From UBA8524 sp964215915 (GTDB lineage: Bacteria > Bacteroidota > Bacteroidia > UBA8524), in assembly GCA_964215915.1 (NCBI GenBank), contig CAXPEB010000103.1, positions 1 through 43,889 on the forward strand: a stretch of 43,889 bases of DNA, in the 5' to 3' direction. The position numbers and the translations under genes were made by a program. The notes under the pieces are model-generated. The model did no database searches. It saw only the letters and a program-made list of their open reading frames with translations, and had not been told where the DNA came from. Position 1 is the stretch's first letter; every line of letters begins with the position of its first letter. Below, piece after piece: positions 1 through 9,084 of this stretch.

Positions 1-24
1 TTCAGACGTGTGCTCTTCCGATCT
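1..24 (+). other. Illumina TruSeq adapter remnant
   Basis: The first 24 bases begin TTCAGACGTG and end TTCCGATCT, which matches the 3' part of the Illumina TruSeq read-2 adapter as I know it. This is library-construction sequence, not genomic DNA. Biological sequence starts at about base 25. It marks this end as a contig end and makes the adjacent bases less reliable. Confidence 0.95.
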
Positions 25-706
25 TAACGATTCTCGTATACCTAAAATATAGTTGTTTTTCCGTCATGATACTGTCAAAAAACAAGCCTGAACAACTATT
101 TCTTTTGATATTTGGTAAAATGTTGTAATATTTGTCTTAGTCTTTGGCTGGGTTATGAACCATGAACCACTACTACCCTGGCAAGGATGCAACTATGAAC
201 CAAGAGTCTCCGAACCTAAGTTCGGAGACTCATTTAAAACAAAAACAGATTCTTGCCTTATATGTACTCTTGTAGCAACCATAGCCTTGCCTGGCCCTTT
301 ACCGGAACTGCTTCGGTACAGTTTAATTCTTCCGATATAAAGAAGAACACCAACGACAAGAGAAAAAGATTCTTCCCGGAAAAATGTTTACACCGGAAAA
401 TATCCGTGAAACACACCCCCCAATCAGAAATAAACTTTCTTGAATACGATTTGTCAAAAACACATTTTTATGTCAATCTGTTCACAGAGAAATATCCACC
501 CTCCGACTCTATTGATCTGATACCACTTATCACATGTAAAACAAACCGTTCCCCCCAATCAAGAGTTCCAATTATCAGAAACCAAGATGGAGTCTCCCCC
601 AATCCCCCAGACGTTTCAGCATAACACTTGAATTCATCATCGAAAACCACTCATTAACTCAACACCTTAAATAAGTCACACTCAGCACAACTAAAACCAT
701 ATTTAT
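25..706. other. Apparently non-coding leader region
   Basis: I find no convincing gene in these roughly 680 bases. The open frames at 155-340 and 253-624 on the plus strand are low-complexity in character, lack recognisable motifs and overlap each other out of frame. The stretch is AT-rich and contains the perfect hairpin at 204-231. The part near 650-706 presumably carries the promoter of the beta-helix protein gene that starts at 707, but I see no clear consensus promoter. Confidence 0.5.
204..231. terminator. Perfect 12-bp stem hairpin, possible terminator
   Basis: GAGTCTCCGAAC at 204-215 and GTTCGGAGACTC at 220-231 are exact inverted copies around the 4-base loop CTAA. No strong T-tract follows on either strand; the plus-strand flank is ATTTAAAAC. 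It could be a terminator of a gene lost at the contig edge, an extragenic palindrome or an operator. Confidence 0.4.
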
Positions 707-2797
707 ATGAACCCTATTGCTACTAGAACTGTGTTTTTATTCAGTTTTGCCATCCCTATATTCTCTGATCTATCCGGACGAACCTATTCCGGAATGCTGG
801 AAATGACTGAACCTTCGTTGCAGACAGACAATACCCCTTATTCCTTGACTAATTCGTCGGAGACTGACAACAACAGCTTTCTCAATACAAGTAGTAATTA
901 TACAAATTCATGCGAAAGCGTTTTCACTCTTATCAAAAATATACAAATAAGCAAAGGAGAAATATTCAGAATCAATCCAGACATACTGTCAAACATGGGA
1001 AGTTCTGCCTTGGGAAAGAACCCGGCTACCGAGCGGATTTATTTGGAAACTTCATCCCGTGGTAATTATGTGGAATGTCTACGGGGAGCAGAGTTTTCTG
1101 TCGGAGGCGGCCCGAAAGAAGCAGTTTATCAGGCTCAGGCGGACTTTCGAAACAATAGTACCCTGGAATTATACAGTGGATCCACTCTTCGCGTCCTGGA
1201 TAATTGTAGGTTGGTAATTCACGAAGGCTCGGCATTAATCCTTCACCCCGGCGCCAACATATACCTTGAAGGTGAAAATGCTGTACTGGAAATTCATGGA
1301 AGAATTAAATTGTATCCGGGAACAACCTTCACCTTTACAAAAGGAAATGCCGTCAAAGGTGGTTTTCTCCTCTTCAACCTAAATCGAACGAACCAACCTT
1401 TTGAGACTCCTCTCTCCGGCTGCCATTTTGAACTTGAGGGGGACACCTGGTTTCCGGATAAACTCATCGAACTCGTCGGGGATACCAAAATTTGTTTTAA
1501 TCATCTAAACGAACACAATGGTTGGCAAAGATTGAAATTAAAAAACGGGATTGTTGATTGCAATGGGGATAATCTCGTAGACGTCTATTGCAGCGCTTCC
1601 TTCGACAACATACACTTCCGGCAACAAAAAAGAGACATTGGAACTGGTTTGGTAACACATGGTCAATCAGACCTTAATATTTCGCAATGCAGGTTCAGTC
1701 AATTCGAGACCGGCATGAAGGCATATAATGACGACTTGGGATTTGATCTGATAATCAAAGATTCCCGTTTTGAACAAAACTCGGAAGGACTCACCGTTTT
1801 CGGGAAAAGCCTCACGCTCAAAGGTTGTACATTTCACGGCAACACCACATTCGGATTATTTCCCGACGGACTGGACAATATCTTTTTGGACAACACCCAT
1901 TTTGAATACAATTGGGTTGGGTTAGAAACCTCAGGGCCTCTTAACCATATCTGTTGCAGGGGCAGCCGGTTTATCCATAACGACTGGGGAATTCATGATG
2001 TATACGAAACCCTGTTCACATTGAAATGTGCCTCTTTCGAACAAAATGGAACAGCAATAGAATCCAACGGCATACTTAATCTAAGCGATAGCATAATCCT
2101 TCCAAATCAAATACACTCTGCAGGGAATAATACCTTTTTTCAAAATGATCTCAGCATATCCATGCACGGAGGCGAGGTTCATTTGAAAAACGGGAATAAT
2201 AACTTCCTTTCCGGAACTCTTCGTCTGGAGCCATACAATTACCTGACAGGCAACATCAACAGCAGTAGCCAGTATGCCTCCGAATTTCAACTGGATGCAA
2301 GTAACAACTATTTTGAGCACCTCCCCACGGAAGGAATTGCATTGGGCAAAGGGACTCTCTATACACTGCAGGGAACTGTTAACGGACTGAACCTGGGAGC
2401 CATCACCTTAAAGGGAATATGTGCAACCGACATGTACACTGCCTGCTTCAATTTCCCGAGAATAAATCCGTCCAAAAGGAAAGAACCGGAACATCTTCCG
2501 GAAACCTCTATACCGGAATATACTCCCGATACAATCCAGGTTATTGTTTTTCCTAATCCAAGTTCCGGTTCCTTCGGAATACAAATAGAGTACGACCGTG
2601 AGGAGCAAACAAGCATACGTCTGACCGACACAAATGGTCGCCTGATTTGGAATGAAAGTCTTTTCCTTGAGAGCAGTTCTGACCTACTTCTCTATTATTC
2701 GGGGTTACCCCTGGCTCCCGGAATCTATATACTCGGTGTTGAAACAGATTCAGGTATCACACATACTCAAAAACTGATCGTCACCCATACTCACTAA
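707..2797 (+). CDS. Secreted right-handed beta-helix protein with T9SS sorting domain
   Basis: This 696-residue protein is probably exported and surface-attached or released. It has a hydrophobic N-terminus (about residues 7-22) that looks like a signal peptide. A middle part (about residues 320-460) holds at least six rungs of an F-x-x-N-x-x-G ladder spaced 21-25 residues apart, typical of a right-handed parallel beta-helix. A C-terminal domain from about residue 613 starts with VFPNPSSG and contains GIYIL, the pattern of type A T9SS sorting domains. Such domains are recognised by the T9SS outer-membrane machinery and removed or exchanged for a lipopolysaccharide anchor. Beta-helix folds are common in polysaccharide lyases and adhesins, but I see no catalytic signature, so the ligand or substrate is unknown. 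It faces the cytochrome b5-like gene, and a hairpin lies between their stops. Confidence 0.8.
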   Translation: MNPIATRTVFLFSFAIPIFSDLSGRTYSGMLEMTEPSLQTDNTPYSLTNSSETDNNSFLNTSSNYTNSCESVFTLIKNIQISKGEIFRINPDILSNMGSSALGKNPATERIYLETSSRGNYVECLRGAEFSVGGGPKEAVYQAQADFRNNSTLELYSGSTLRVLDNCRLVIHEGSALILHPGANIYLEGENAVLEIHGRIKLYPGTTFTFTKGNAVKGGFLLFNLNRTNQPFETPLSGCHFELEGDTWFPDKLIELVGDTKICFNHLNEHNGWQRLKLKNGIVDCNGDNLVDVYCSASFDNIHFRQQKRDIGTGLVTHGQSDLNISQCRFSQFETGMKAYNDDLGFDLIIKDSRFEQNSEGLTVFGKSLTLKGCTFHGNTTFGLFPDGLDNIFLDNTHFEYNWVGLETSGPLNHICCRGSRFIHNDWGIHDVYETLFTLKCASFEQNGTAIESNGILNLSDSIILPNQIHSAGNNTFFQNDLSISMHGGEVHLKNGNNNFLSGTLRLEPYNYLTGNINSSSQYASEFQLDASNNYFEHLPTEGIALGKGTLYTLQGTVNGLNLGAITLKGICATDMYTACFNFPRINPSKRKEPEHLPETSIPEYTPDTIQVIVFPNPSSGSFGIQIEYDREEQTSIRLTDTNGRLIWNESLFLESSSDLLLYYSGLPLAPGIYILGVETDSGITHTQKLIVTHTH

Positions 2798-2811
2798 ACT
2801 TCATCTGCATC

Positions 2812-2839
2812 GGGGGCGTTGTCCCAGGACTTCGCCCCC
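2812..2839. terminator. Bidirectional terminator-like hairpin
   Basis: GGGGGCG (2812-2818) pairs with CGCCCCC (2833-2839), and inside it GTCC (2821-2824) pairs with GGAC (2827-2830), leaving a TT/TT internal mismatch and a 2-base apex. It lies in the 53-bp gap between two convergent stop codons, the expected place for a shared terminator. The T-rich tail is weak on both sides. Confidence 0.6.
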
Positions 2840-2850
2840 ATTATAACCAG

Positions 2851-3105
2851 TCAATCGATAGAGCCATGAACTTTTTTCAACCTGCCCACAACCTCCATTC
2901 GGCTGAACACCTCCGCTGTGTGAGGAGCATCCCGAAGCTCATCGGTAAGGTCTTGACCTGCCCAATGTTCGTAATGTTTCCCTTCACGCCAAAGGCGGCT
3001 ATGAGTTACATCATAAATCAAACCCAGGTAGGCAACCCATACCTCCGGTTTGTCTTGTCCGTTACGCAAGGCAAGTTGAGAAAGTGTGAATTCCCTCAGT
3101 TCCAT
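2851..3105 (-). CDS. Small cytochrome b5-like heme/steroid-binding domain protein
   Basis: This 84-residue protein consists of one cytochrome b5-like domain of the short bacterial type (COG4892-like). The supporting pattern is VWVAYLGLIYDVT, then a WREGKHYEHWAGQDLT segment carrying histidines, then APHTAEVF and a final VVGRLK. The classical HPGG heme motif is absent, as is usual for this short group. It is probably a soluble heme or small hydrophobic ligand binder, with unknown partner. It starts 54 bp from the divergent histidine kinase gene, so the two may share a promoter region. It has no signal peptide or membrane segment. Confidence 0.8.
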   Translation of the reverse strand: MELREFTLSQLALRNGQDKPEVWVAYLGLIYDVTHSRLWREGKHYEHWAGQDLTDELRDAPHTAEVFSRMEVVGRLKKVHGSID

Positions 3106-3159
3106 GGAGCTTAACGTGCAATACTACGTGAATTGAAATAAAATAAATGTCGTGTTGAA

Positions 3160-4287
3160 ATGAAGTCCCGGGGCTTTTTTCTGTTGTTGCTGCTTTTCAC
3201 TTGTGCCTGCTTTGTCTGGTGGATTGTGAAAATGAACCGCCTGAGTCGGGAAAATCTGCAATGGCAACTGGAAAATCAAAGCTTACTGAGTCTTCAAGCC
3301 CAAAATGAGTTGCTGTGGCTTGGGGTTACGGATAGCACCGTCCAAACACCCCTTGCCCTGCAATTGGGCCAGTCTAAGCTTTATTTTCCGGACACTACCC
3401 TGACTTTCCTCTCTCAGCGCTACCCGGAATTGGAATTTTCTATAGAAGAACACCCTTATTTGCAGGCCGAGCCAAAAGAGGTAATCTACCGGATGGCTCG
3501 CGAAAACAGATCCCGCGCCAGGTATTTTCAACTCACTGAAAGTGCAGTCTTCTTTATTCTATTACTGACCGGATTCATATGGATCTATCGCAGCCTCAGT
3601 CGTGCATTGGAGATCAACCTGCAACAGAACCAGTTTTTGGTTTCCGTTACACATGAGCTAAAAACACCTATCAGCAGTATGCGGTTGATTTTTCAAACCC
3701 TTCTCCAAAGGCAACTTGATCCTGAAAAACAACACGCTCTTTACAAAGCAGGCATAACAGACAATAACAGGCTTCTGAATCTGGTTGAAACCCTATTGCT
3801 TGCAACCCGAATGGATTCCCATGAACTCTGCCTGCACCTCAGAAGGGATAATTTCAGCGAATGGTTGTCGGAACTTCTGGATACCGTCTGCAGAGAGAGC
3901 CACGGAACACTTGAGATCACCCGGAATATTGTTCCAGATATTTCCTTGTGCTTTGATCCGGTGACAATGGCAAACAGTATTCGGAACTTGCTTGACAATG
4001 CCCGAAAATATGCCGGGAACTCCGACATCTCCGTGCACTTGTTTACTCGTGGGCACTATATTTTTCTTAATGTAATCGATCTTGGCCCAGGTATCGCAGA
4101 TGCCCACAAAAAGAAGATCTTTCTAAAATTCTACAGGGTCAATGATGCATTGACATCAAAATCAAATGGAACCGGCCTCGGGCTTTACATCGTAGCAGAG
4201 ACTATACGCCGACATGGTGGAACAATCAAAGCAGAAGATGCCATTCCATACGGAACAAAATTCAGCATTAAACTTCCTATGTCATGA
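3160..4287 (+). CDS. Sensor histidine kinase, membrane-bound
   Basis: This 375-residue kinase is the sensor half of a two-component system. Membrane segments lie at about residues 5-24 and 124-143 and enclose a periplasmic sensor region of about 100 residues with no family I recognise. The H-box SVTHELKTP places the phosphorylated histidine at H165. The N-box NSIRNLLDNA is at about 272-281, DLGPGI at 307-312 and GTGLGL at 337-342, so the ATPase domain appears complete. A HAMP domain is not obvious. The stop overlaps the start of the response regulator by 4 bases, which indicates translational coupling. The stimulus and regulated genes cannot be read from the sequence; neighbouring secreted-protein genes are possible targets. 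Confidence 0.93.
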   Translation: MKSRGFFLLLLLFTCACFVWWIVKMNRLSRENLQWQLENQSLLSLQAQNELLWLGVTDSTVQTPLALQLGQSKLYFPDTTLTFLSQRYPELEFSIEEHPYLQAEPKEVIYRMARENRSRARYFQLTESAVFFILLLTGFIWIYRSLSRALEINLQQNQFLVSVTHELKTPISSMRLIFQTLLQRQLDPEKQHALYKAGITDNNRLLNLVETLLLATRMDSHELCLHLRRDNFSEWLSELLDTVCRESHGTLEITRNIVPDISLCFDPVTMANSIRNLLDNARKYAGNSDISVHLFTRGHYIFLNVIDLGPGIADAHKKKIFLKFYRVNDALTSKSNGTGLGLYIVAETIRRHGGTIKAEDAIPYGTKFSIKLPMS

Positions 4288-4979
4288 AACCGAGAATACT
4301 ACTATTGGAGGATGTAGAAACCCTCCGAAACACCCTATCCCTGAACCTTGAGCTTGAAGGTTATACCGTTGAACAAGCCGGGAACGGCAGGGAAGCATTA
4401 AACATGTTTGACAACGCTCACTATGACCTGCTTCTACTGGATGTAATGGTTCCGGATATCAACGGGCATCAAGTCTGTGAACATATCCGGGTTAGAGACC
4501 AGCATATCCCTATCCTGTTTCTTTCAGCGCTGAACCTGTCTTCCGACCGTATCAAAGGGCTGAAACACGGCGCAGACGATTATCTGGCGAAACCGATCGA
4601 TATCGAAGAGTTGTTCCTCAAAGTAGAACGTCTGTTAAGAAAGGTCGATTGGTTCCAAAAGAAAATCCATCATGCTACCTCCGAATTTACGTTCGGACAG
4701 AATTCGGTCAATTTTGAAACCTATGAGGCAATGGGTTCCGAAGGACGCTTCATGCTCACTAAAAAAGAAGCCGCCTTAATGCGCTATTTCTGCGAAAATG
4801 CGAATGAAGTCCTTCCACGAGAGAGAATCCTGCACTCGGTATGGGGATATTCAGCCTATCCGAATTCGAGAAGCATCGACAATTTCGTTCTTTTTCTAAG
4901 GCAGAAATTCGAAGCTGACACCGCAAACCCCAGGCATTTTATTTCTATTCGAGGAGTCGGTTACCGTTTCGCTCCATAA
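4284..4979 (+). CDS. OmpR/PhoB-family response regulator
   Basis: This 231-residue DNA-binding regulator is the partner of the preceding kinase. The receiver domain (about 1-120) has the acidic pair E9/D10, the phospho-acceptor D53 in LLLLDVMVPD, S81 and the conserved lysine K103 in LAKP. The C-terminal half (about 135-231) is a winged-helix effector domain ending with the typical ISIRGVGYRF segment. When phosphorylated it should bind DNA as a dimer. The ATGA overlap with the kinase gene supports a dedicated pair. No binding site was identified. Confidence 0.95.
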   Translation: MKPRILLLEDVETLRNTLSLNLELEGYTVEQAGNGREALNMFDNAHYDLLLLDVMVPDINGHQVCEHIRVRDQHIPILFLSALNLSSDRIKGLKHGADDYLAKPIDIEELFLKVERLLRKVDWFQKKIHHATSEFTFGQNSVNFETYEAMGSEGRFMLTKKEAALMRYFCENANEVLPRERILHSVWGYSAYPNSRSIDNFVLFLRQKFEADTANPRHFISIRGVGYRFAP

Positions 4980-5110
4980 ATACCCTCTTCCGAGTCGTCA
5001 CAACACCCAGCCGGAAACATAGCAGTTACCACAGACTCCCCGCATGACCCTTGACCTTCCCACAGTCAAGCGACCTACATCCTATCCATCCTCAACTCAA
5101 CCAACTTACT

Positions 5111-7528
5111 ATGAACCTACCTGTTATCAAGAAAGGGCTATTTGCCCTGATCCTTACTAATTCCTTGTTTCTTCATGCCCAGATAATTATCAGTCAACCC
5201 GGTAGTCCCGGAGCGTATTATCAGGATTTCAATTCTCTGCCGGATTCGGGCTCCAATCTTAATTGGATAAACAACAGCACGCTACCCGGTTGGTACTCCA
5301 ACAAAAACACGTATTCCTGTAATTCGGGTTCTTCGGGAAACGGAGATCTGTACAGCTTCGGAAACAGTTCCGACAGAGCTCTGGGAAGTATTGGTTCTGT
5401 AAACCTTTCCCTTGTACAATACGGGGTACGCATCCGAAACAGTACCGGAGGGGCTATTGACCGCATGTATATCCAATTCACCGGTGAACAATGGCGGCAT
5501 GGAAACAATAATGCAGGTATCCAGGATATTGTTTTCCGTTACAGCCAGGCAGACTCTTTCAATAGCGTTATTTCCACAGGAAACCCGGTAGAACCGTTAC
5601 GATTCTGGTCGCCTCAGCATGGAGGAACCGGTTCTGCGTTAAACGGAAATGCCGACTCCAACCGCATGATCATAGCAGGTATCATTCAGATAACTGTTCC
5701 TGACGGTGAGGAAATATTCCTTCAGTGGGAGGATATCGATCATAGTGGTTTCGATCATGGACTTGCCATTGACGATGTGGTGATCTCCCTGCACAATTCC
5801 CTTTCCGAATTCCCGGCTGTCAGCACCCTCGGGAAGCTCTACACCGGAGCAGACATGATCATTCCGGGAAATCTTGAAATTGACTCTCTCCTGGTGCTTC
5901 CCTACCCTAACCTGCTTCACCTGGGATCACATACCCTCAGCATATCAGGGGAGCTTCAGGGACACGGTTTTCTGTCCTCAAACGGGGAGTCAAGCCTGTC
6001 TTTTTCAGGCTCCGGAACCCGGGATACTATTTTCATGGACCAAAGCAATCCGGGCACCAGCAACAAATTCATGGATCTGTCGGTTAACGTTGACAGTTCG
6101 GGAATCATACTGGGAAACACCCTTCAGATAAACGGAGTACTGACCGTCTATTCCGGGAAGATAACCACCAATGAATACCTCAGGCTTATTGCATCCTCAT
6201 CGACAAGTTACGGGCAGATTTCCGGCCTTGGAAGCGGATGGATCGAGGGTCCTGTTTACATGCAAATGATAATTCCGGGAAACAATGCCGGCTGGCGGGG
6301 ATTTTCCGTCCCCTTTGATACCATTGGCTTTGGTCAGCTTGCCACACAAACAGGCATCTATCTTCAGAACCAAACCAATCCGCCGTTCGATAGAAACGTA
6401 TACACCTGGACAGAAAATTCCAAATCCTGGAATGCGGTTAGCTCCAACCAGAACATGCATGGGAAGGCTTATAACATCTATTTCTTTAACCCGGATAACA
6501 CCATTATCGAATTAGGCGGAACATATTCCAACAATGATGTCTCCGTTGGTACGCTGAGCTTCACCAGCGGAGCATCCAATGAAGAAGGGTGGCACCTCAT
6601 TGGGAATCCATATCCTTCATCACTGGACTGGAACAGCCTATCGCAGCCGGGAGGTGTGGCAGGAATCTATGCCATTTGGAGTGTCAGTTCAGGCAGCTAT
6701 CTCAGCTGGAATGGCTTAACCGGGAATGCCGGTCGTTACATCCCTCCTATGCAGTCTTTCTGGGTCAAGGTAAATTCTCAGGTAAATGATTATTCGCTGC
6801 AAAACTCGGCCAGGGCCACGGTTAACAACAATTTCTTTGCAAAAAACAGCTCCCTGTCCAATCACGTTATCCTGAAAAGTTCTTCTTCCCTAAACCAATA
6901 CCAGGACCGCATCGATCTGTATTCTTCGGATTCTTCAAAGCCCGAAAGTTCCTTCCCGAAACTCATGGGACTTCCAGAAACTCCGAATTTGTGGCTCGTC
7001 TCAAATTCCGGATCCTTTTCCATCCTTGCGGACGATGAAGTCAATCTGCTCAACCAATCCATAGCTCTGGGATTCCACTGCAAACATTCCGGTATGTACC
7101 GGTTTACACCGGAACTAAATAACATCCACCCCGATTACAAGGTGTTCCTTGAAGATCGCAAAACCGGGACATTGTTTCCGCTTTCGGAAGGAGAATACGC
7201 GTTCGAATACGCGTCGGATGAACCCGATACCGGAAGGTTTTTCATCTGCTACCGCCGAACCTCAACAAAACCTACCTCAATTGTTCCTTCCATGGAAAAC
7301 CACAACCCGGGGTACGCGTATTCGGTACCGGGTAAACTCATCTTCGTATACCCTTCGGAACATAGTCAGGCCATCCCGGTTACTCTTTTAGACAATTCAG
7401 GTAAGGTGCTCGGCCAGTTCCTTCTGAACGGAAAACAAATCGAACTGTCGGTTGATAACCCAGGAGTTTATTTTGTCAGGCTGACTGTCGGGGCGTCTAT
7501 TCAGTCATACACCTTTATCCATAATTGA
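5111..7528 (+). CDS. Large secreted T9SS-sorted surface protein
   Basis: This 805-residue protein has no enzyme motif that I recognise. The open frame extends upstream to 5051, but I choose the ATG at 5111 because it places a good signal peptide (MNLPVIKKGLFALILTNS, ending near LHAQ) at the N-terminus. The N-terminal third (FNSLPDSG, NGDLYSFGN, GEQWR, DDVVIS) resembles a lectin-like beta-sandwich seen in many Bacteroidota exported proteins. The middle GWHLIGNPYPSSLDW segment is also typical of this protein class. The last 70 or so residues form a T9SS sorting domain with the GVYFVRL pattern. It is probably displayed on the cell surface or released. It lies 131 bp after the response regulator, and co-transcription is possible. 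Confidence 0.8.
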   Translation: MNLPVIKKGLFALILTNSLFLHAQIIISQPGSPGAYYQDFNSLPDSGSNLNWINNSTLPGWYSNKNTYSCNSGSSGNGDLYSFGNSSDRALGSIGSVNLSLVQYGVRIRNSTGGAIDRMYIQFTGEQWRHGNNNAGIQDIVFRYSQADSFNSVISTGNPVEPLRFWSPQHGGTGSALNGNADSNRMIIAGIIQITVPDGEEIFLQWEDIDHSGFDHGLAIDDVVISLHNSLSEFPAVSTLGKLYTGADMIIPGNLEIDSLLVLPYPNLLHLGSHTLSISGELQGHGFLSSNGESSLSFSGSGTRDTIFMDQSNPGTSNKFMDLSVNVDSSGIILGNTLQINGVLTVYSGKITTNEYLRLIASSSTSYGQISGLGSGWIEGPVYMQMIIPGNNAGWRGFSVPFDTIGFGQLATQTGIYLQNQTNPPFDRNVYTWTENSKSWNAVSSNQNMHGKAYNIYFFNPDNTIIELGGTYSNNDVSVGTLSFTSGASNEEGWHLIGNPYPSSLDWNSLSQPGGVAGIYAIWSVSSGSYLSWNGLTGNAGRYIPPMQSFWVKVNSQVNDYSLQNSARATVNNNFFAKNSSLSNHVILKSSSSLNQYQDRIDLYSSDSSKPESSFPKLMGLPETPNLWLVSNSGSFSILADDEVNLLNQSIALGFHCKHSGMYRFTPELNNIHPDYKVFLEDRKTGTLFPLSEGEYAFEYASDEPDTGRFFICYRRTSTKPTSIVPSMENHNPGYAYSVPGKLIFVYPSEHSQAIPVTLLDNSGKVLGQFLLNGKQIELSVDNPGVYFVRLTVGASIQSYTFIHN

Positions 7529-7705
7529 AGATGTATCTTTTGATCAGCACTTCTGTTATCAGTTATTAATCAGTCTCTCAAAAAGAACTCACTAACATGG
7601 TTAAGGATACGAGCACCCAAATTTGATCGACTATAAACGGGGTATTCATCTTCCATAAACAAGGACCAATAGAAGCCGGGCAACCACGCCGCAATAATCC
7701 AGTAC

Positions 7706-9064
7706 GTGGCAAATTACTCCGACAAATCCATACATTTGGCTGTGGTTCGATCGTATTGGCTCAAGTCCGGGATATTCACACTGGCCGAAAGAGGCAGTTC
7801 CCTGTTGCTGGGAGTCGGGACTTTCGCCATTCTTGCCAGGAGCCTGCCCAAAGCCCAGTACGGAGCCTGGATGCTTTATCTCTCAGTGTATGCTTTTGTG
7901 GAAGTGGCCCGGATCGGATTGCTGAAGAACCCACTCATACGGTATTCACAGAACAGCAAGGTTTCCTTCGCGCGGTTACAAAGCACGGCGTTCTTGCTCA
8001 ACCTGGTCAGCGGTTTGCTGGTGGGCGGGATATTGTATGGTTTTCGACAGGGAATATCAGCCATGTGGGGAGCTCCGGAGTTAGAGCAACTATTTACGGT
8101 TTATCTGATCGGTTGCCTTTTGTTTTCCCTGTACGCTCACCTGGACTTTATTCAGGCGGCCAATATGCGGTTTCGTGGCAGTTCCCTGGCCATCATTGCT
8201 GAAAAGGCTGTGTTTTTCTGCGGAGCCGTTTACATTTGGTTCCGCACGGAAAATTTTCCCCTGGTTAACCTTGCCTGGTTTCACCTGGGCTCGGTGGTAA
8301 TCGGCATATTCGTTTCCATGGGTTTCGGGTTCCGTTACTTCAGATTATTCAAACGTCCTTCAAGGCGGATAGCAAGCGATTTATTGGCGTATGGAAAGTA
8401 CACATTAGGCACTAACCTGGGAGCCATCTTGCTGAGAAATATCGATACCTGGATGATTGGCTGGTTGATGAATCCGGTGGCTGTAGCTACCTACAATGTG
8501 GCTATGCGAGTGGCCAACTTGTTTGAAACGCCTACGCAGGCTTTGGCCCAAATCCTTTTTCCGAAAGCCATTCAGGAGATTAGGCGAGACGGGAGCAGTG
8601 CCTTCAAAAGACTATACGAGCGTTCCGTTGCCCTGATTCTGATTCCGACCATTCCTTTCACCCTATTTGTATTGCTGTTTTCCACTCCTATCGTGGAAAT
8701 TCTTGCCGGAGAAGGATATTCTGCGTCTGCAGAAGTGCTTACCGTAACCATGCTATTCGGGCTATTGATTCCCTTCAACAAACAGCTGGGGATACTTATG
8801 GATGCCGATGGGCGTGCACGTACGAACATGCTCTTTGTGTTTCGGAATGCCCTCATCAATACCTTGTTGAATTTCATTCTGATCCGGCAATATGGCGTAA
8901 TGGGTGCAGCATGGGCCACCCTGCTTACGTTTGTATTAAGCCTGTATATCGAACAGCGGTATGCCCGGAGGCATTACGGAGTGACCTTCGTCGGAATTTT
9001 CAGAGAATTACAGGGTTGGATCATACAAATCCGCAACAAGCTCTTTAAGAAAAAGTCCGGCTAA
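7706..9064 (+). CDS. Wzx-like polysaccharide flippase (MATE/MOP superfamily)
   Basis: This 452-residue polytopic inner-membrane protein probably flips lipid-linked oligosaccharides to the periplasmic face. It shows about 12 hydrophobic segments and the family-typical opening in which a first helix is followed by LARSLPKAQYGAWMLYLS. The start is a GTG, chosen because the first in-frame ATG would remove the first membrane helix. It is isolated on the plus strand and converges with the oxidoreductase at 9085 with a 20-bp gap. A second flippase lies at 39715-41127, so this one may serve another glycan or the same locus in a redundant way. Confidence 0.85.
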   Translation: MANYSDKSIHLAVVRSYWLKSGIFTLAERGSSLLLGVGTFAILARSLPKAQYGAWMLYLSVYAFVEVARIGLLKNPLIRYSQNSKVSFARLQSTAFLLNLVSGLLVGGILYGFRQGISAMWGAPELEQLFTVYLIGCLLFSLYAHLDFIQAANMRFRGSSLAIIAEKAVFFCGAVYIWFRTENFPLVNLAWFHLGSVVIGIFVSMGFGFRYFRLFKRPSRRIASDLLAYGKYTLGTNLGAILLRNIDTWMIGWLMNPVAVATYNVAMRVANLFETPTQALAQILFPKAIQEIRRDGSSAFKRLYERSVALILIPTIPFTLFVLLFSTPIVEILAGEGYSASAEVLTVTMLFGLLIPFNKQLGILMDADGRARTNMLFVFRNALINTLLNFILIRQYGVMGAAWATLLTFVLSLYIEQRYARRHYGVTFVGIFRELQGWIIQIRNKLFKKKSG

Positions 9065-9084
9065 TTCTATCGTGAAGGAAACCT

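Noticed and set aside
155..340. Plus-strand open frame of 61 codons
   Set aside because: It runs through the perfect hairpin at 204-231 and has no protein-like features.
253..624. Plus-strand open frame of 123 codons in the leader
   Set aside because: No recognisable motif, irregular composition, overlap with another short frame and no conserved context.
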